Translations under genes and position numbers: made by a program | NCBI GenBank assembly: GCA_910592005.1 | Contig: CAJVPP010002518.1 | Location: forward strand, 1-14,551 | Direction: 5' to 3' | Length of the DNA: 14,551 nucleotides | Origin: Funneliformis mosseae | Taxonomy: Eukaryota > Glomeromycota > Glomeromycetes > Glomerales > Glomeraceae | In this document: piece by piece, positions 1-9,125 of the stretch | Position numbering within the stretch: the first letter of the stretch is position 1 | Layout of the letters: each line of letters opens with the position of its first letter | The notes under the pieces: model-generated | Database searches by the model: none | The model's input: the letters and a program-made list of their open reading frames with translations, nothing else | Told to the model about the DNA's origin: nothing

Positions 1-750
1 CATACTATTTGTATTTTAAAGTCTTTTTGATTAATATTTGCATTAATTTTCAATATGAATTTATTAATGTAGTGTTTAGCAGCCAAAAAAACAATAGCAT
101 CTATGTTTTTTTTACTGGTAATTAAATGTAATAATATTCTCATAACTGTTTAGTAATATCCACTTCATCTATAAAGTAATTATAGTCATCAATGACAACA
201 GAAATTAATAAAGATTTTTTTTCAAAAACTGCTTAGACTTTAACTGCATTAATACTTATCTATTGTGATTGATGTCTATTCTTTTAATTTAATTTTTATT
301 TCCATTATCAATTTAGTGAATGATTAAAAGTATCATTACTAAATCATTGTTTAATTTATAAAATTGCTAATATATTATCAATAATTACTCAAGAAAATAT
401 ATTTTAGTTTAGTTTTCTGTCTACTTTAAGAATTGAAAAAATTAGTACTATTTTTGCAAACAGTTTCACATACTTCAATTTTTTTCATATAAATAATTAT
501 AAAGTTTATTAAATGAATTATTTTCTATTAGTAATTGAGAGCTAAGGTGATATATTTTACTATTTACTTACCTAACTTTAATACTTGTTGAACCTTTAAA
601 TTCTAGATGTAAAAGTATAATTGTACATATAGTTTATATCATAGAAGAAGAGAATTTGTAACTTTTTAGAATAAATTTATTTTTAATTCTTATAATATAA
701 GTACTTCTTTCAGAAAACTTAGCTATCATTTTATTAATTAAAATATTCAA
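1..750 (-). pseudogene. piggyBac-like transposase, C-terminal half, degenerate and cut by window edge
   Basis: Family role: a DDD transposase (DDE_Tnp_1_7) that cuts and pastes its element at TTAA. Reading the minus strand from about 750 down to 1 gives a scattered but ordered match. A broken first catalytic block (INKMIAKFSERS, near 745-705) is followed by RIKNKFILKSYKF, FKGSTSIKV near 590, and CETVCKNSTNFF near 455. Then come SVVIDDYNYF (about 202-172), DEVDIT (170-157) and LLFFWLLNTTLINSY (about 105-60). The family usually has DEVDIADQL and FFWLLDTALINSY, which fixes the assignment. The frame changes several times. Stops fall where the family has Arg (QL*EYY), Gln (I*LPV) and Trp (KT*M). 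The first catalytic Asp-Glu pair reads Asn-Lys, and the DNFFTS block with the second Asp is not visible. It is dead; the C-terminal end lies left of the window. I am sure of the family, less sure of the upstream limit. Confidence 0.78.
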
Positions 751-2082
751 TAATAGTATATAAATTAATTTTACTTTAAATATCTAAATAAAAGTAGAAC
801 AATACAATTTAAAATATACATAATTAATTTATATATTAATAAATAATTTAATTGACTTTTATTTAATTTAATAAAGTATTAATATAAAATTAAAATACCT
901 GTTCAAAATAAATTAAAAATATAAAAGTTGTAATTTTATACTTAGAAAATTTATTATTATTCTGATAATTTTAAATATTAGGTAATTTAAAACTTCAGCA
1001 TATATTAATATATTCAACTAAATTTTAAACTCTTTTATTATTATTTCTTTTTATTTACACTTTTCTTTACATTTTTCATACAGTATATACAAATTTATTT
1101 ATATTTTTAACAATTATTTCTATCTAAAAAAAAGAGAAAAAATTGAACAAAATGATAGAAAAAGGTTTTTAAGTAAATTTATTATAAATTTATATAAAAG
1201 TTTTGTATGCTGAAAAGTATTAAAAAAAGAAAATAGTAGAAGCTATACAGTTTATTCTTTATTATTTCTTTTACTATTATTATTTTTTGCTCTATCTTAA
1301 TTTTTGCCTTAATCTCGATTTTTATCTCTATCTCTATTATTATTTTCAATTTTTTCTTTATTTTAAATTTCTTTAAAGTTATTATTTTGTTCATCAGTAA
1401 TATTTCAACACAAATAAATCCTATTTATAATATTCATTAATAAAATAAAAAATTATACAAAAAGTAAAAAAAATATGAGAAATAAAAAACTTAAAATTTC
1501 AAAATTCTAAAATTTTAAGAATTTGTTCAATATTTTTACAAATTAAATTTTCAAATTTTAACTATATATTTAATAATCACAATTTAATTTTATAATGATT
1601 CAATTTTATTAAAAAAGTTTTATATAATAAATAAAATTTTAATTATATTTTATAATAAAAATTTAAAATCAGAATTATTATAATTTCTATTTGATATTAA
1701 TTTAAATTTTAAAATAAAATTAATTATTAATAAATTATCTTATAAATAATTTATTATAATTGATTATTAAACTTATCAAATTTTTAAAATATATTTTTAT
1801 TATTAATTTTAAAATATTTATTCAATAAAATTTAAAATAAAATAGAAATTTTGTTATAGTAAAATATTGAACTTTATTATGTAATTTTTAAATTAATTTT
1901 AAATGGTTAATATAAATAATTAATATATAAAATATAAATATTATATGATATAATCATTATTTAATAATCTTTTTTAACCTTTTAAATTTTATTTTATTTA
2001 TATAAATTTACATTCAAACTTTATCATTTTAATATATAAATACTTATTTTAATAAACCTAAATTATCAGATTATATATTAGT
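751..2082. other. A+T-rich stretch without a recognisable gene
   Basis: Apart from the low-complexity tract at 1255-1390, I see only A/T-dominated sequence here. A perfect 10-bp inverted repeat with a 10-nt loop (arms 1490-1499 and 1510-1519) is present, but such arms are common by chance in sequence of this composition. The upstream part of the piggyBac-like remnant would be expected here on the minus strand if it were full length; I could not recognise it beyond about 750, so it is either deleted or decayed past recognition. Confidence 0.5.
1255..1390. repeat. Pyrimidine-rich low-complexity tract
   Basis: Short TATT, TTTTTAT and TCTATCTCTATT-type words recur, with almost no purine other than A on the plus strand. 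On the minus strand this leaves a chance open frame of Lys, Ile and Glu only (IEIEIKIEIKAKIKIE), which is what an A/T/G-only repeat yields and not evidence of a protein. Confidence 0.55.
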
Positions 2083-2116
2083 TACAGTTCCTGTCAAAAG
2101 TAATAGTAATGGGAAT
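2083..2116 (+). repeat. Candidate left terminal repeat of the split Tc1-like element
   Basis: A TA followed by CAGTTCCTGTCAAAAGTAAT at 2085-2104 and then AGTAATGGGAA stands out from the surrounding A/T sequence. A TA-CAGT start is typical of Tc1/mariner ends, and it lies about 200 bp before the transposase remnant, a usual spacing. I could not find a convincing inverted partner in the 6183-6320 region beyond the transposase stop, so this is only a candidate. Confidence 0.3.
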
Positions 2117-2279
2117 ATTGTTTTTTTATAGATTATAACATCTCCATTATCTTGATTAGCTCATTATTTATTAGACCAAATTGGATAATAAAATATTTAT
2201 ATAAAATAAATAATAAAAAAATAAATTAAACTTTTTTATTACTTACTGAAATTAAAATGCTATCAATATCTATTAAAAT

Positions 2280-2546
2280 GAATTACAAAGTTATAAAGTT
2301 CCTTTAGAACAGAAATGTATGTAATGCAAGAAAATTTCCACTTAAACTGAAGTTCTCTTATGATCTTGTGAAAGATATGTTGCCTTTTTGCAAAAAAATG
2401 ATAATATTCCTAAAATTCATCAATCTGGTTAATCACGAAAATTGATGTCTTAAAAATGCTATTATATCAGAATGATCATCAAGAATATTCATTTTACTAC
2501 AGTAGAGAAATTAAAGATTATAATTGAAGAAAAGGATTTGAACCTA
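2280..2546 (+). pseudogene. Tc1/mariner-like transposase, N-terminal half (split copy, part 1)
   Basis: This is the DNA-binding half of a Tc1/mariner (IS630 superfamily) transposase. One frame runs from about 2280 to 2546 with four or five internal stops. It has CERYVAFLQKNDNIPKI, then QSG*SRKL matching the SGRPRKL linker of the family, then KCYYIRMIIKNIHFTTVEKL and the end of the HTH region (EEKDLNL). The stop in SG*SRKL is TAA; a Gln codon changed from C to T would explain it. No in-frame ATG is visible upstream, so the start is approximate. The reading frame is interrupted after base 2546 by the 2.95-kb insertion and continues at 5499. Assignment to Tc1 rests mainly on the strong second half. 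Confidence 0.75.
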
Positions 2547-2608
2547 AAGGTAAGGTTTCTGTTTAAAATACAAATTGCTTTTCAAATATTTAAAAATTTT
2601 TTAAAATA

Positions 2609-2816
2609 ATTTCAAACGAATATCAAAATGATTTCAGATATCAAAAGTCATTTCAAATATCAAAAATCATTTCAGATATCAAAAGTTATTTCGAATATCA
2701 AAAATCATTTTAGATATCAAAATTAATTTTAAATATCAAAAATCATTTCAGATATCAAAATTGATTTCAAATATCAAAAATCATTTCAAATATCAAATTG
2801 ATTTTGAATATATCAA
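2609..2816 (+). repeat. Left array of 19-bp units (inverted partner at 5175-5435)
   Basis: About eleven consecutive units follow the pattern ATTTCAAATATCAAAAATC. Units two to nine are each exactly 19 bp and alternate between a form with AGATATC and a form with AAATATCAAAAATC, so the higher-order period is 38 bp. The first unit is 22 bp and the last two are degenerate. The array sits about 60 bp inside the left end of the insertion. Such subterminal arrays in other transposons bind transposase or arise by slippage; which applies here cannot be told from sequence. Confidence 0.85.
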
Positions 2817-3266
2817 TCTGATCAATCTTATTGATTGATTATTTATTTTTATTTTTTTCACTTTTATTTTGATTAAGTAATCTTTTATATTTTTTTTATT
2901 TTTAATTTTTTTGAATCTTTTACTTTTTTTTATTTTTTTATTTTATTTATTTTTATTTATTTTCTTTTTTGTAATATATATTTTTTTATTTTTTTTTATA
3001 TTCGTAATCTATTTATTCAGCTCCTAATATCAAAGAACGAAAATAACTATGATAAGATTACCAAAAGGATTTTTCAAAATTAAGAAGAGTATATAATATT
3101 TGATATTTAATCAGCAAAAAAAAGATCGATAAAATAATCCTGAAATTAAACTTAATAAAGTCCAATTTGTTGTCTTATTTTTATATATTTTTTTTTATAT
3201 TTTTTAAATTTTTTTTTTTTTTATTTATTTATTTTTTTAAATCTTTTACTTTTTATATTTAATTTA

Positions 3267-3449
3267 TTTTTTTACCTTTTCTTCTTCTATAGGATGATTA
3301 ATCTTATATGCTTTAGATAAATGATTGATCATATTTGTGATTAATAGTCTATACTTTACTTTATGATTACATTTACCATCAGAATTTTTAGCTGAAGTTA
3401 ATACAACTATTTGACAGTAATTAAAGTCATCTATAATGATAAAATATTT
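3267..3449 (-). pseudogene. Unidentified coding-like remnant inside the insertion
   Basis: The minus strand is free of stops for 61 codons, unusual for this base composition, and the peptide has a protein-like mix of residues. Pieces are KYFIIIDDFNYCQIVV, SAKNSDGKCNHKVKYRLL, NMINHLSKAY and KINHPIEEEK. Upstream of 3449 the same frame continues after one stop (RLKQSFI*KY). I do not recognise the family. IDDFNY resembles the VIDDYNY motif of the piggyBac remnant at 1-750, and the surrounding bases share GTAATTA-AGTCATC. The similarity fades beyond that motif, so I do not call it piggyBac. It could be the remains of a gene the element once carried, or captured host sequence. Confidence 0.35.
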
Positions 3450-4179
3450 CTAAATAAAACTTTGCTTTAGTCTACTTTTGGTATTAAGTTTAAGCTTTTT
3501 AATAAGTCTATTATTTGAAGATTCTTTAGAAAAATTTCAATATATTCAAATTTATTTATTATTATTTTATTTTTAAAAAAAATTTAAGTGATAATGAAAG
3601 AATTGAAAGTTTAAAATAAATTACCCTTTAATTTAATAATATATTAAGAAATTTTTTTAATAATTATTTGATCATTTTTAATGTAATGAAAAAAATTATT
3701 TTAAAAAAATTTTTTATTATAACTACTTAGATAAGTTTTATTAAAAAAATGTTTAGAAGTAAACATGATTATTATATATCAAAATTTTATTAAAAAAAAA
3801 ATTTCTTTTTATATATTCCAAATATTCTTTCAATCCAAAATATAAAATCAATCCATTTCTAAAAAAAAAGTTAATAAAAAGTAAATTCTTTAAAAAGGAT
3901 TTCTTAAAGAACTTCTGAAAGAAAACTTATCATCTAAAAAAAAAAAAATCTATTTTTAAAAAAATATTTATTAAAAAAAATGCTTTTTATATTAAAAAAA
4001 TACTTTCTATCTAGTATATAAAATAATATCTATTTTTATAAAAAAAAAAAAAAAGGAAAAGAATAAGTTAGTAAAAAAGAAAAATCTCTTCAAAAAAAAT
4101 ATCTAAAATAAGCTTACCTATATAAAATCATAAATATATGTTCCTAAAAAAAAGAAAAATATTAGTAAAAGAAAAGATT

Positions 4180-4770
4180 TACACCTAAAAGAATCTTCTG
4201 ATAGAATCTTAAAAAGAAAAGACTCACTCTATTCATAAAAATAAAAAGGTTTGCTTCTAAAATAAAAATATTATTAAAGAATACACCCAAAAGAATCAAG
4301 AAAGAAAATATTATTAAGAATATACTCAAAAGAATCTTCTAATAGAATCTGAAAGAAAAGACTCTTCCTATCTATGAGAATAAAGGTCCTCATCCTATTT
4401 ACAAGAACAAAAAATCCACTTCTAAAAAAAAGAAAGAAAATTAGCAAGATAAAATATACCTAAAAGAATCCCCTGATAGAATCTTGAAAAGAAAAGACTC
4501 ACCTTATTTGTGAAAATAAAAAGTTTGCTTCTAAAAAAAAGAAAGAAAGTTAGTAAGTTAGAATACATTCAAAGAATCTCCTAATAGAATCTTAAAAGAA
4601 AAAACTCACTCTATTCATGAAAACGAAAGGTCCACTTTTAATAAAAAGAAAAAAGTTAGCAAGATAGAATATACTCAAAAGAATCTCCTGATAGAATCTA
4701 AAAAAAGACTTATCATAAGAACAAAAGCTTTTCACTCTATTCACCAAAATGATAGGTCTACTTTAAAAAA
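4180..4770 (+). repeat. Five-unit degenerate tandem repeat, period 107-141 bp
   Basis: The landmark AAAAGAATCTCCTGATAGAATC recurs with variations starting near 4191, 4332, 4466, 4574 and 4681. Each copy is followed by AAAAGAAAAGACTCACTCTATT and then by a GGTCCACTTCTAAAAAAAAG-like stretch, in that order. Spacings are 141, 134, 108 and 107 bp, so units shorten to the right. A partial copy may precede the first. The array lies inside the insertion at 2547-5498 and has a strongly purine-rich plus strand. No open frame runs through it. Confidence 0.75.
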
Positions 4771-5174
4771 AAAATAAAAAATTAAATTAAAATAAAAATA
4801 AATAAAAAAAAAATATAAAAAAAGATTATTATTATAAAGATTAATATGAAAAAAAAAATAAAATAAATGAAAATATAAAAAAAAAAAAATAAAAAAAAAA
4901 TTTGATAAAAAAAATTATGATAAATAAAGAATATATAGAATAATATGAATAAAAAAAGATAAATATCAAAAAAGTAATAAATTAAAAATAAGAAAAAAAA
5001 ATAAAAAAATAAAAAATAAAATATACGAAAAATAAAAATAATTAATACTTACCAAAATATCAAAAAAAATCAAAAACAAAAAAAAGGAAAAAATAATTAA
5101 TTAAAAAAAAAATAAATAATAGATCAGATAGATCAATTAAAAAATGATAATCAGAAATGATAGTTCGATAGTTT

Positions 5175-5435
5175 AAATATTCAAAATCAATTTGATTTTC
5201 AAAATGATTTTTTGATATTTGAAATTAATTTGATATTTGAAATGATTTTGATATTCAAAATCAATTTGATATTCTAAAAAGATTTTTGATATTGAAATCA
5301 ATTTGATAATCTGAAATAATTTTTAATATTTGAAATTAATTTCGATATCTAAAATGATTTTCAATATTCAAAATCAATTTTAATATCTAAAATGATTTTT
5401 GATATTTGAAATCAATTATGTATTTTTGAATATTT
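5175..5435 (-). repeat. Right array of 19-bp units, inverted relative to 2609-2816
   Basis: The unit at 5394-5412 is the exact reverse complement (19 of 19) of the common left-array unit. Neighbouring units again alternate in 19-bp steps, for example GATTTTCAATATTCAAAAT then CAATTTTAATATCTAAAAT. The right array is longer and more divergent than the left. The two arrays together could fold into a long, imperfect stem. Confidence 0.85.
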
Positions 5436-5498
5436 GAATTTTATTTATTTATAAACAAATATTCAAATATTTTATTTTTAAACAGAAACTCTACTTGA

Positions 5499-6182
5499 TA
5501 AGAGTTTCACCATCTTGGTTATGTAGCAGTTCTTCTTTTAAAAAGTTCCTCTTAACTCAAAAAGTAAAAGACAATCATTTGTTTTGAACGTATGATCACT
5601 TACATTATGATTGAAAAAAAGTGATTTTTTCTAATAAGACTATAATCTAAATGTTTTATAACACAACTTTAGCATGATCTAAAGATAAGAATTTTATTCA
5701 ACTTATGGTTAAATATCCTTTTAAAGTACATATTTAAAGTTGTAATTAATGTCAAGAAAAATATTAGCATATCATGTTTACTGAAAATCTTGATTATCAC
5801 TTGTATTGCAAAATTCTTGATAATCATTTATATGATAATGCAGATAAATTACTGGATCACTACTGGATTTTTCAACAAAATAATGATCTAAAACATACTT
5901 CTAAAAATGTTAAAAATTACTTTCTGAATCAGGTTCTTTTTTGACCTTCTTATAATCTAGATCTTAACCTAATTGAAAATATTTAAGCTATTTATAAAAA
6001 AAAATTGAAAAAAATATTAAAAATATGATTACACAAAAAAAATTTCAAATGAAAATTTTTTTAATATAATTTATGAAGAATAGGATAATTTTGATAATTT
6101 TATATTACTTAACTATATTAATAGCATGTCTAATCAAATTTAAGCATGTATTGATGTAAATAGAGCATACATTACATATTAA
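5499..6182 (+). pseudogene. Tc1/mariner-like transposase, catalytic half (split copy, part 2)
   Basis: This is the DDE catalytic half, in one frame from 5501 to about 6035 and in a second frame to the TAA at 6180-6182; an A8 run at 6034-6041 is the likely frameshift site. Visible blocks are KKFLLTQKVKD, D*KKVIFSNKT, YNTTLA*SKDK, FTENLDYHLYCKILDNHL, HYWIFQQNNDLKHTSK, PSYNLDLNLIENI, EE*DNFDN and NSMSNQI*ACIDVNRAY. These line up with the family's DWKKVIFSDET, FQQDNDPKHTSK, SPDLNPIENLWAI and NSMPNRIQACIDAKGG. The first two catalytic Asp are lost: SDET reads SNKT (5633) and QDND reads QNND (5879). The Glu of LIEN (5975) remains. Stops correspond to Trp (TGA at 5612, 5942; TAG in EE*D) and Gln (TAA in QI*AC). 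The gene is dead; the family call is firm. Confidence 0.93.
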
Positions 6183-6299
6183 TTACCTAATAAAATTTAT
6201 AAATATTGATTTTATCTTTATTTTAAAAAAATTCACCTATATTGAAAATTTAACTTTACATAATATAAATAAGTTACTAAAATATAGATCACTTTTATT

Positions 6300-6470
6300 T
6301 TTTAAGAAAAACTACTTATTATATTGTTTTTTTTAAAAAATAATTTACTATGCTATTTCTTTGAAAAAACCTATTTATTATGCTATTCTTTGAAAAAAAT
6401 TACTTACTATACTTTAAATAAAATTACTACTATATTTTTCTAAGAAAAATTACTTATTATATTTTTTTAA
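6300..6470 (+). repeat. Degenerate ~30-bp tandem repeat
   Basis: A unit resembling TTGAAAAAAATTACTTATTA followed by TGCTATTC recurs about six times. The ATTACTTATTAT-like core starts near 6311, 6342, 6371, 6399, 6423 and 6449. The spacing is 24-31 bp. It lies just beyond the C-terminal end of the split Tc1-like gene, where its right terminal repeat would be expected, and may have overwritten it. Confidence 0.55.
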
Positions 6471-6479
6471 AAGAAGAAT

Positions 6480-7140
6480 ATAAACTTATCTATCTTATCA
6501 ATTTTTTAGAAATAGAATATAACTCACTTAACTTTTTAGTTTTTTAAAAGAGAATTTAGAATTAATTATATCATAATCTATATAAAAAAAAGAATTTAAT
6601 ACTACTTATCTTATTGCTTTTTATTTTTTTTAATTACCAATAGATATGATTATTATATTATTTATAATGTTAGTATAAATTTTATGTACAATCAATCAAG
6701 ATCCTAAATAATATATAAATAGGTTATAAGTAATTAACAATAATTTACCATTAGCTTTACATAATTTTTTAAAATCAGAATTTTAATAATAGTCAGTTTA
6801 TTTAAAAGAAAATAAAACTTTGACTAATATTATCAAAAATTATCTAAAAAAGAAAAGATTTATATGACTATTTTATCTTATTTTATATATTTTCTTTTAT
6901 TATCTATTTCAGTATTACTTAAGGTTCTAATTAATTTTTTTATAATTACCTTATATATATTATTCTCTAAAAATATCTGATCAAAGTTAGATATATTTAT
7001 TAAATAAATTTTTTTAAATAAAACTTTTGATTTAAATGATAATATATATATATTATATTTATGTAATAGTATATAGATCAATTTTAATAAATAAAATATA
7101 AACAATTTTGATTTATTTTCTTTAAAAACTACACAGAATT
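6480..7140. other. A+T-rich stretch, no gene assigned
   Basis: I see only A/T-dominated sequence. A 75-codon open frame on the minus strand (6878-7105) is made almost wholly of Ile, Leu, Lys, Asn, Tyr and Phe and has no motif or neighbour that supports it. Confidence 0.4.
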
Positions 7141-7147
7141 AATTTTA

Positions 7148-7386
7148 TGACTAGGTATTGATCTTAACAATCATGAATCTACAAATGTATGGTGAAGTAC
7201 AGGAAGTTAAAAATGTTAAATATATTAAACATGTTTACTGTATGCCATTGCATATAGTATTCCCTAAAAATAATACCTTTCATAATTAATACCTGAATAC
7301 TATTTACTATTCATGTTGATCTAATTATAAATAGTACCTAAATATTTTCAAACTAAACTTTGTGAAAATTGATTAATACCTAGGCA
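7148..7386. mobile_element. Putative 239-bp MITE with TA flanks
   Basis: Left end TGACTAGGTATTGATC (7148-7163) and right end GATTAATACCTAGGCA (7371-7386) are inverted copies with 14 of 16 matches. TA lies directly outside both ends (7146-7147 and 7387-7388), as expected for a Tc1/mariner-type target duplication. The 207-bp interior has no open frame. It carries further AATACCT words near 7272 and 7288, so the end motif also recurs inside. Its ends do not match those of the other elements in the window. It would need a transposase in trans. Confidence 0.6.
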
Positions 7387-7672
7387 TAATTATAATGTAT
7401 TCTTAAAATTTGTAAAGGTTGATTTTTATAAAATTTATAAAATGTTCATTTTATAATTTATTATAATATTAACGAATTTTCTTATAACAAATATCTGATT
7501 AATCTGAACATCAAATTCAATATAGTAGATGATTACTGATTTCATTACACAAATATAATTTTACTATAATATAATTTAGAAATATTTTCACATTTTATTT
7601 TAATATGCAATCTGTTAATCGTTATATGACAGTTTTATTAATTTACTTAAATTTTTTTTAAAAAAAAATTTA

Positions 7673-7915
7673 TCATTTTTTTAAAATAAAATAAAAATAA
7701 AATAAAAAAAAATAAAATAAAAGAAAAGAAAAAATAAAAATAAAACAAAAAGAAAATGAAATAAGACAAAAAAATGAAATTAAAAAACTAAAATGAAAAA
7801 ATAAAATTAGGAAAATGAAACAAAAAGAAAAAAAAATTAAAGATACAATACAAAAAAAAATGAAATTAAACAAATGATACAAAAAAATGAAATTAAATGA
7901 ATAATATGAAAAAAA
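7673..7915. repeat. A-rich low-complexity tract
   Basis: The plus strand is nearly all A with scattered AATAAAA, AATGAAA and AATTAAA words. The minus strand has a chance open frame of Phe, Leu, Ile and Ser only. This looks like slippage-expanded sequence and not a membrane protein. Confidence 0.65.
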
Positions 7916-7926
7916 AATTTTTTATT

Positions 7927-8031
7927 GCCTTGTAGATCTTGCAAGCATGTCATGACTTTACTATTTATTTCAGTTTTGCCTTGCAGATTTATCACAGGTT
8001 TGTCTTATATTTTATACTTACCTTATAGTAA
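7927..8031 (+). repeat. Short imperfect direct repeats
   Basis: GCCTTGTAGAT (7927-7937) and GCCTTGCAGAT (7978-7988) are 51 bp apart, with a weaker ACCTTATAGTAA at 8020-8031. The stretch is slightly richer in G and C than its surroundings. No function can be assigned. Confidence 0.35.
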
Positions 8032-8449
8032 GCAAATTATGATTTTTCCTATGAGTGTATCTCAATTCTAAAAAAATAATATAAATCTAAAAAATCATTT
8101 ATATATTTTTAATTATTATCTGGCCTATCTCAGAATTAAGTTCTAAAGAGATTGTATAATTTTTCCATCATATAGGTCAACTTCCTACCTCTCTCGCTCT
8201 ATTTCAATAATCACAAAAGTCCTAAAAAATATTAATTATACTGTTAAGTTATATTTATCATTATATTATTATTCATTTATTTACTTATGTTATAATCCTG
8301 TAATAAATTCCTTTATTTCAACTTACATTAGCAAATTGAATATGCCATATCAAATCTTCAATTGATTCATTAAGCTACACTTCTCTAAAACCTCATCTTA
8401 CTACCTCTATATCTTATATGATACTCTTCATTTCTCCTTCTTCTTTCAT
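8030..8449 (-). pseudogene. Possible degenerate coding remnant, family unknown
   Basis: The minus strand from an ATG at 8449 downwards has a G-rich, protein-like reading broken by stops: MKEEGEMKSII*DIEVV, GFREV*LNESIEDLI, WHIQFANVS*NKG and YYRIIT*VNK. Further down, YMMEKLYNLF appears in another frame. Stops again sit where Trp, Arg or Gln codons could have stood. The plus strand is pyrimidine-rich here. I do not recognise a family. It may be the remains of another mobile element or gene, or a chance product of purine-rich sequence. Confidence 0.25.
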
Positions 8450-8656
8450 TAACTAATAAATTGATTTCATTATCCTTCTAAATTATTCTTGTAGCAATTT
8501 TTGTATTTATAAAAAATATGATTTAAAGGAGTAAATTAAAGTAATTTAAAGGTTAATTTAAATTTCAAAAGGTGAAAAATTATACAATAGTAAATAATAC
8601 TTCCCTTTATAAATAAATTTATCTATTTGATTTGATATCTTGTGAAATTCTTTACT

Positions 8657-8900
8657 CATAATTGAAATAATACAATCTTGATTAAAATTCTGATTTGTAT
8701 TAAAAACAAAAAGTCAAAGTAATAATTTAAGCATCATATTATAATTATGCATCATATTATTTATAAAAAAAAAGATCAATTTAAATATAATAAGCAAAAC
8801 TTATAATTGAAATAATACAAAAAGAATTCTTCGTGATCAAAATTCTGATTTGTATATACATCATATTATTATAAAAATTAGATCAATCCAAAAATAACTT
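8657..8900 (+). repeat. Imperfect direct duplication, offset about 145-155 bp
   Basis: ATTGAAATAATACAA occurs at 8661 and 8806, and AAAATTCTGATTTGTAT at 8684 and 8839. CATCATATTAT occurs at 8732, again near 8750, and at 8859, each time followed by an A/T run and AGATCAAT. The order of the three blocks is the same in both copies. A 10-bp length difference lies between the first two blocks. This is a tandem duplication that has since diverged, of unknown origin. Confidence 0.65.
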
Positions 8901-9029
8901 ACGCAAATTAATAAATATAATACATCAGACAATTAGAGTAAATCAATAATAACAAAATATCACATCAGTGATAAATAAAAATTATTATAAAATTATTCGT
9001 CACAATTTAGTAAAAAATCAATAAGCAAT

Positions 9030-9125
9030 TTCAACACAAGTTCAACAAAAAATTGGTCAAAAATTAATAAAAACAATGTGATTTTTCAACACAATTTCAA
9101 CAAAATTTTAACAAAATTTTAACAC
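9030..9125 (+). repeat. Cluster of TTTCAACA / TTTTAACA words
   Basis: TTTCAACAC, GTTCAACAA, TTTCAACAC, TTTCAACAA, TTTTAACAA and TTTTAACAC follow each other, the last four at about 13-bp steps. Just downstream, CACACTATTTA occurs twice (near 9166 and 9191). The cluster lies about 240 bp beyond the end of the pogo-like gene and could be its subterminal region, but I found no inverted partner on the other side. Confidence 0.4.

Larger units (their letters stand above)
2547..5498. mobile_element. Foldback-like element with long repeat-built inverted ends, inserted in the Tc1-like gene
   Basis: A 2952-bp insertion lies between TA at 2545-2546 and TA at 5499-5500. Left end AAGGTAAGGTTTCTGTTT and right end (reverse complement) TCAAGTAGAGTTTCTGTTT share the core GTTTCTGTTTAAAA. 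Inside each end lies an array of 19-bp units in inverted orientation (2609-2816 and 5175-5435). Next come partly matching AT(C/T)TGATC...ATTATTTATTTTT stretches, then a T-rich zone (about 2830-3260) mirrored by an A-rich zone (about 4760-5110). The middle holds a 107-141-bp tandem repeat and an unidentified coding-like remnant, and no recognisable transposase. The structure fits a non-autonomous foldback-type or long-TIR element. TA duplication suggests a Tc1/mariner-type mobiliser, though a 9-10-bp duplication (TAAGGTTTC / TAAGAGTTTC) is an alternative reading. Confidence 0.7.

Noticed and set aside
1182..1394. 70-codon minus-strand open frame rich in Lys, Ile and Glu
   Set aside because: It arises from a pyrimidine-rich low-complexity tract; no motif, no coherent start context.
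2609..2816. CRISPR-like reading of the 19-bp repeats
   Set aside because: Units are directly adjacent with no unique spacers, are mirrored at the other end of an insertion, and the locus is eukaryotic in character.
2551..5508. 9-10-bp target duplication TAAGGTTTC / TAAGAGTTTC at the insertion ends (would suggest a MULE)
   Set aside because: The copies differ by an indel, and the left one overlaps the terminal inverted repeat core; the TA model also restores the reading frame. Kept only as an alternative.
6878..7105. 75-codon minus-strand open frame
   Set aside because: Composed almost wholly of residues with A/T-only codons; no motif and no homologous neighbour, so chance is the simplest explanation.
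7673..7882. 69-codon Phe/Leu/Ser/Ile frame that looks like membrane segments
   Set aside because: It is the complement of an A-rich low-complexity tract; hydrophobicity is a by-product of TTT-type codons.
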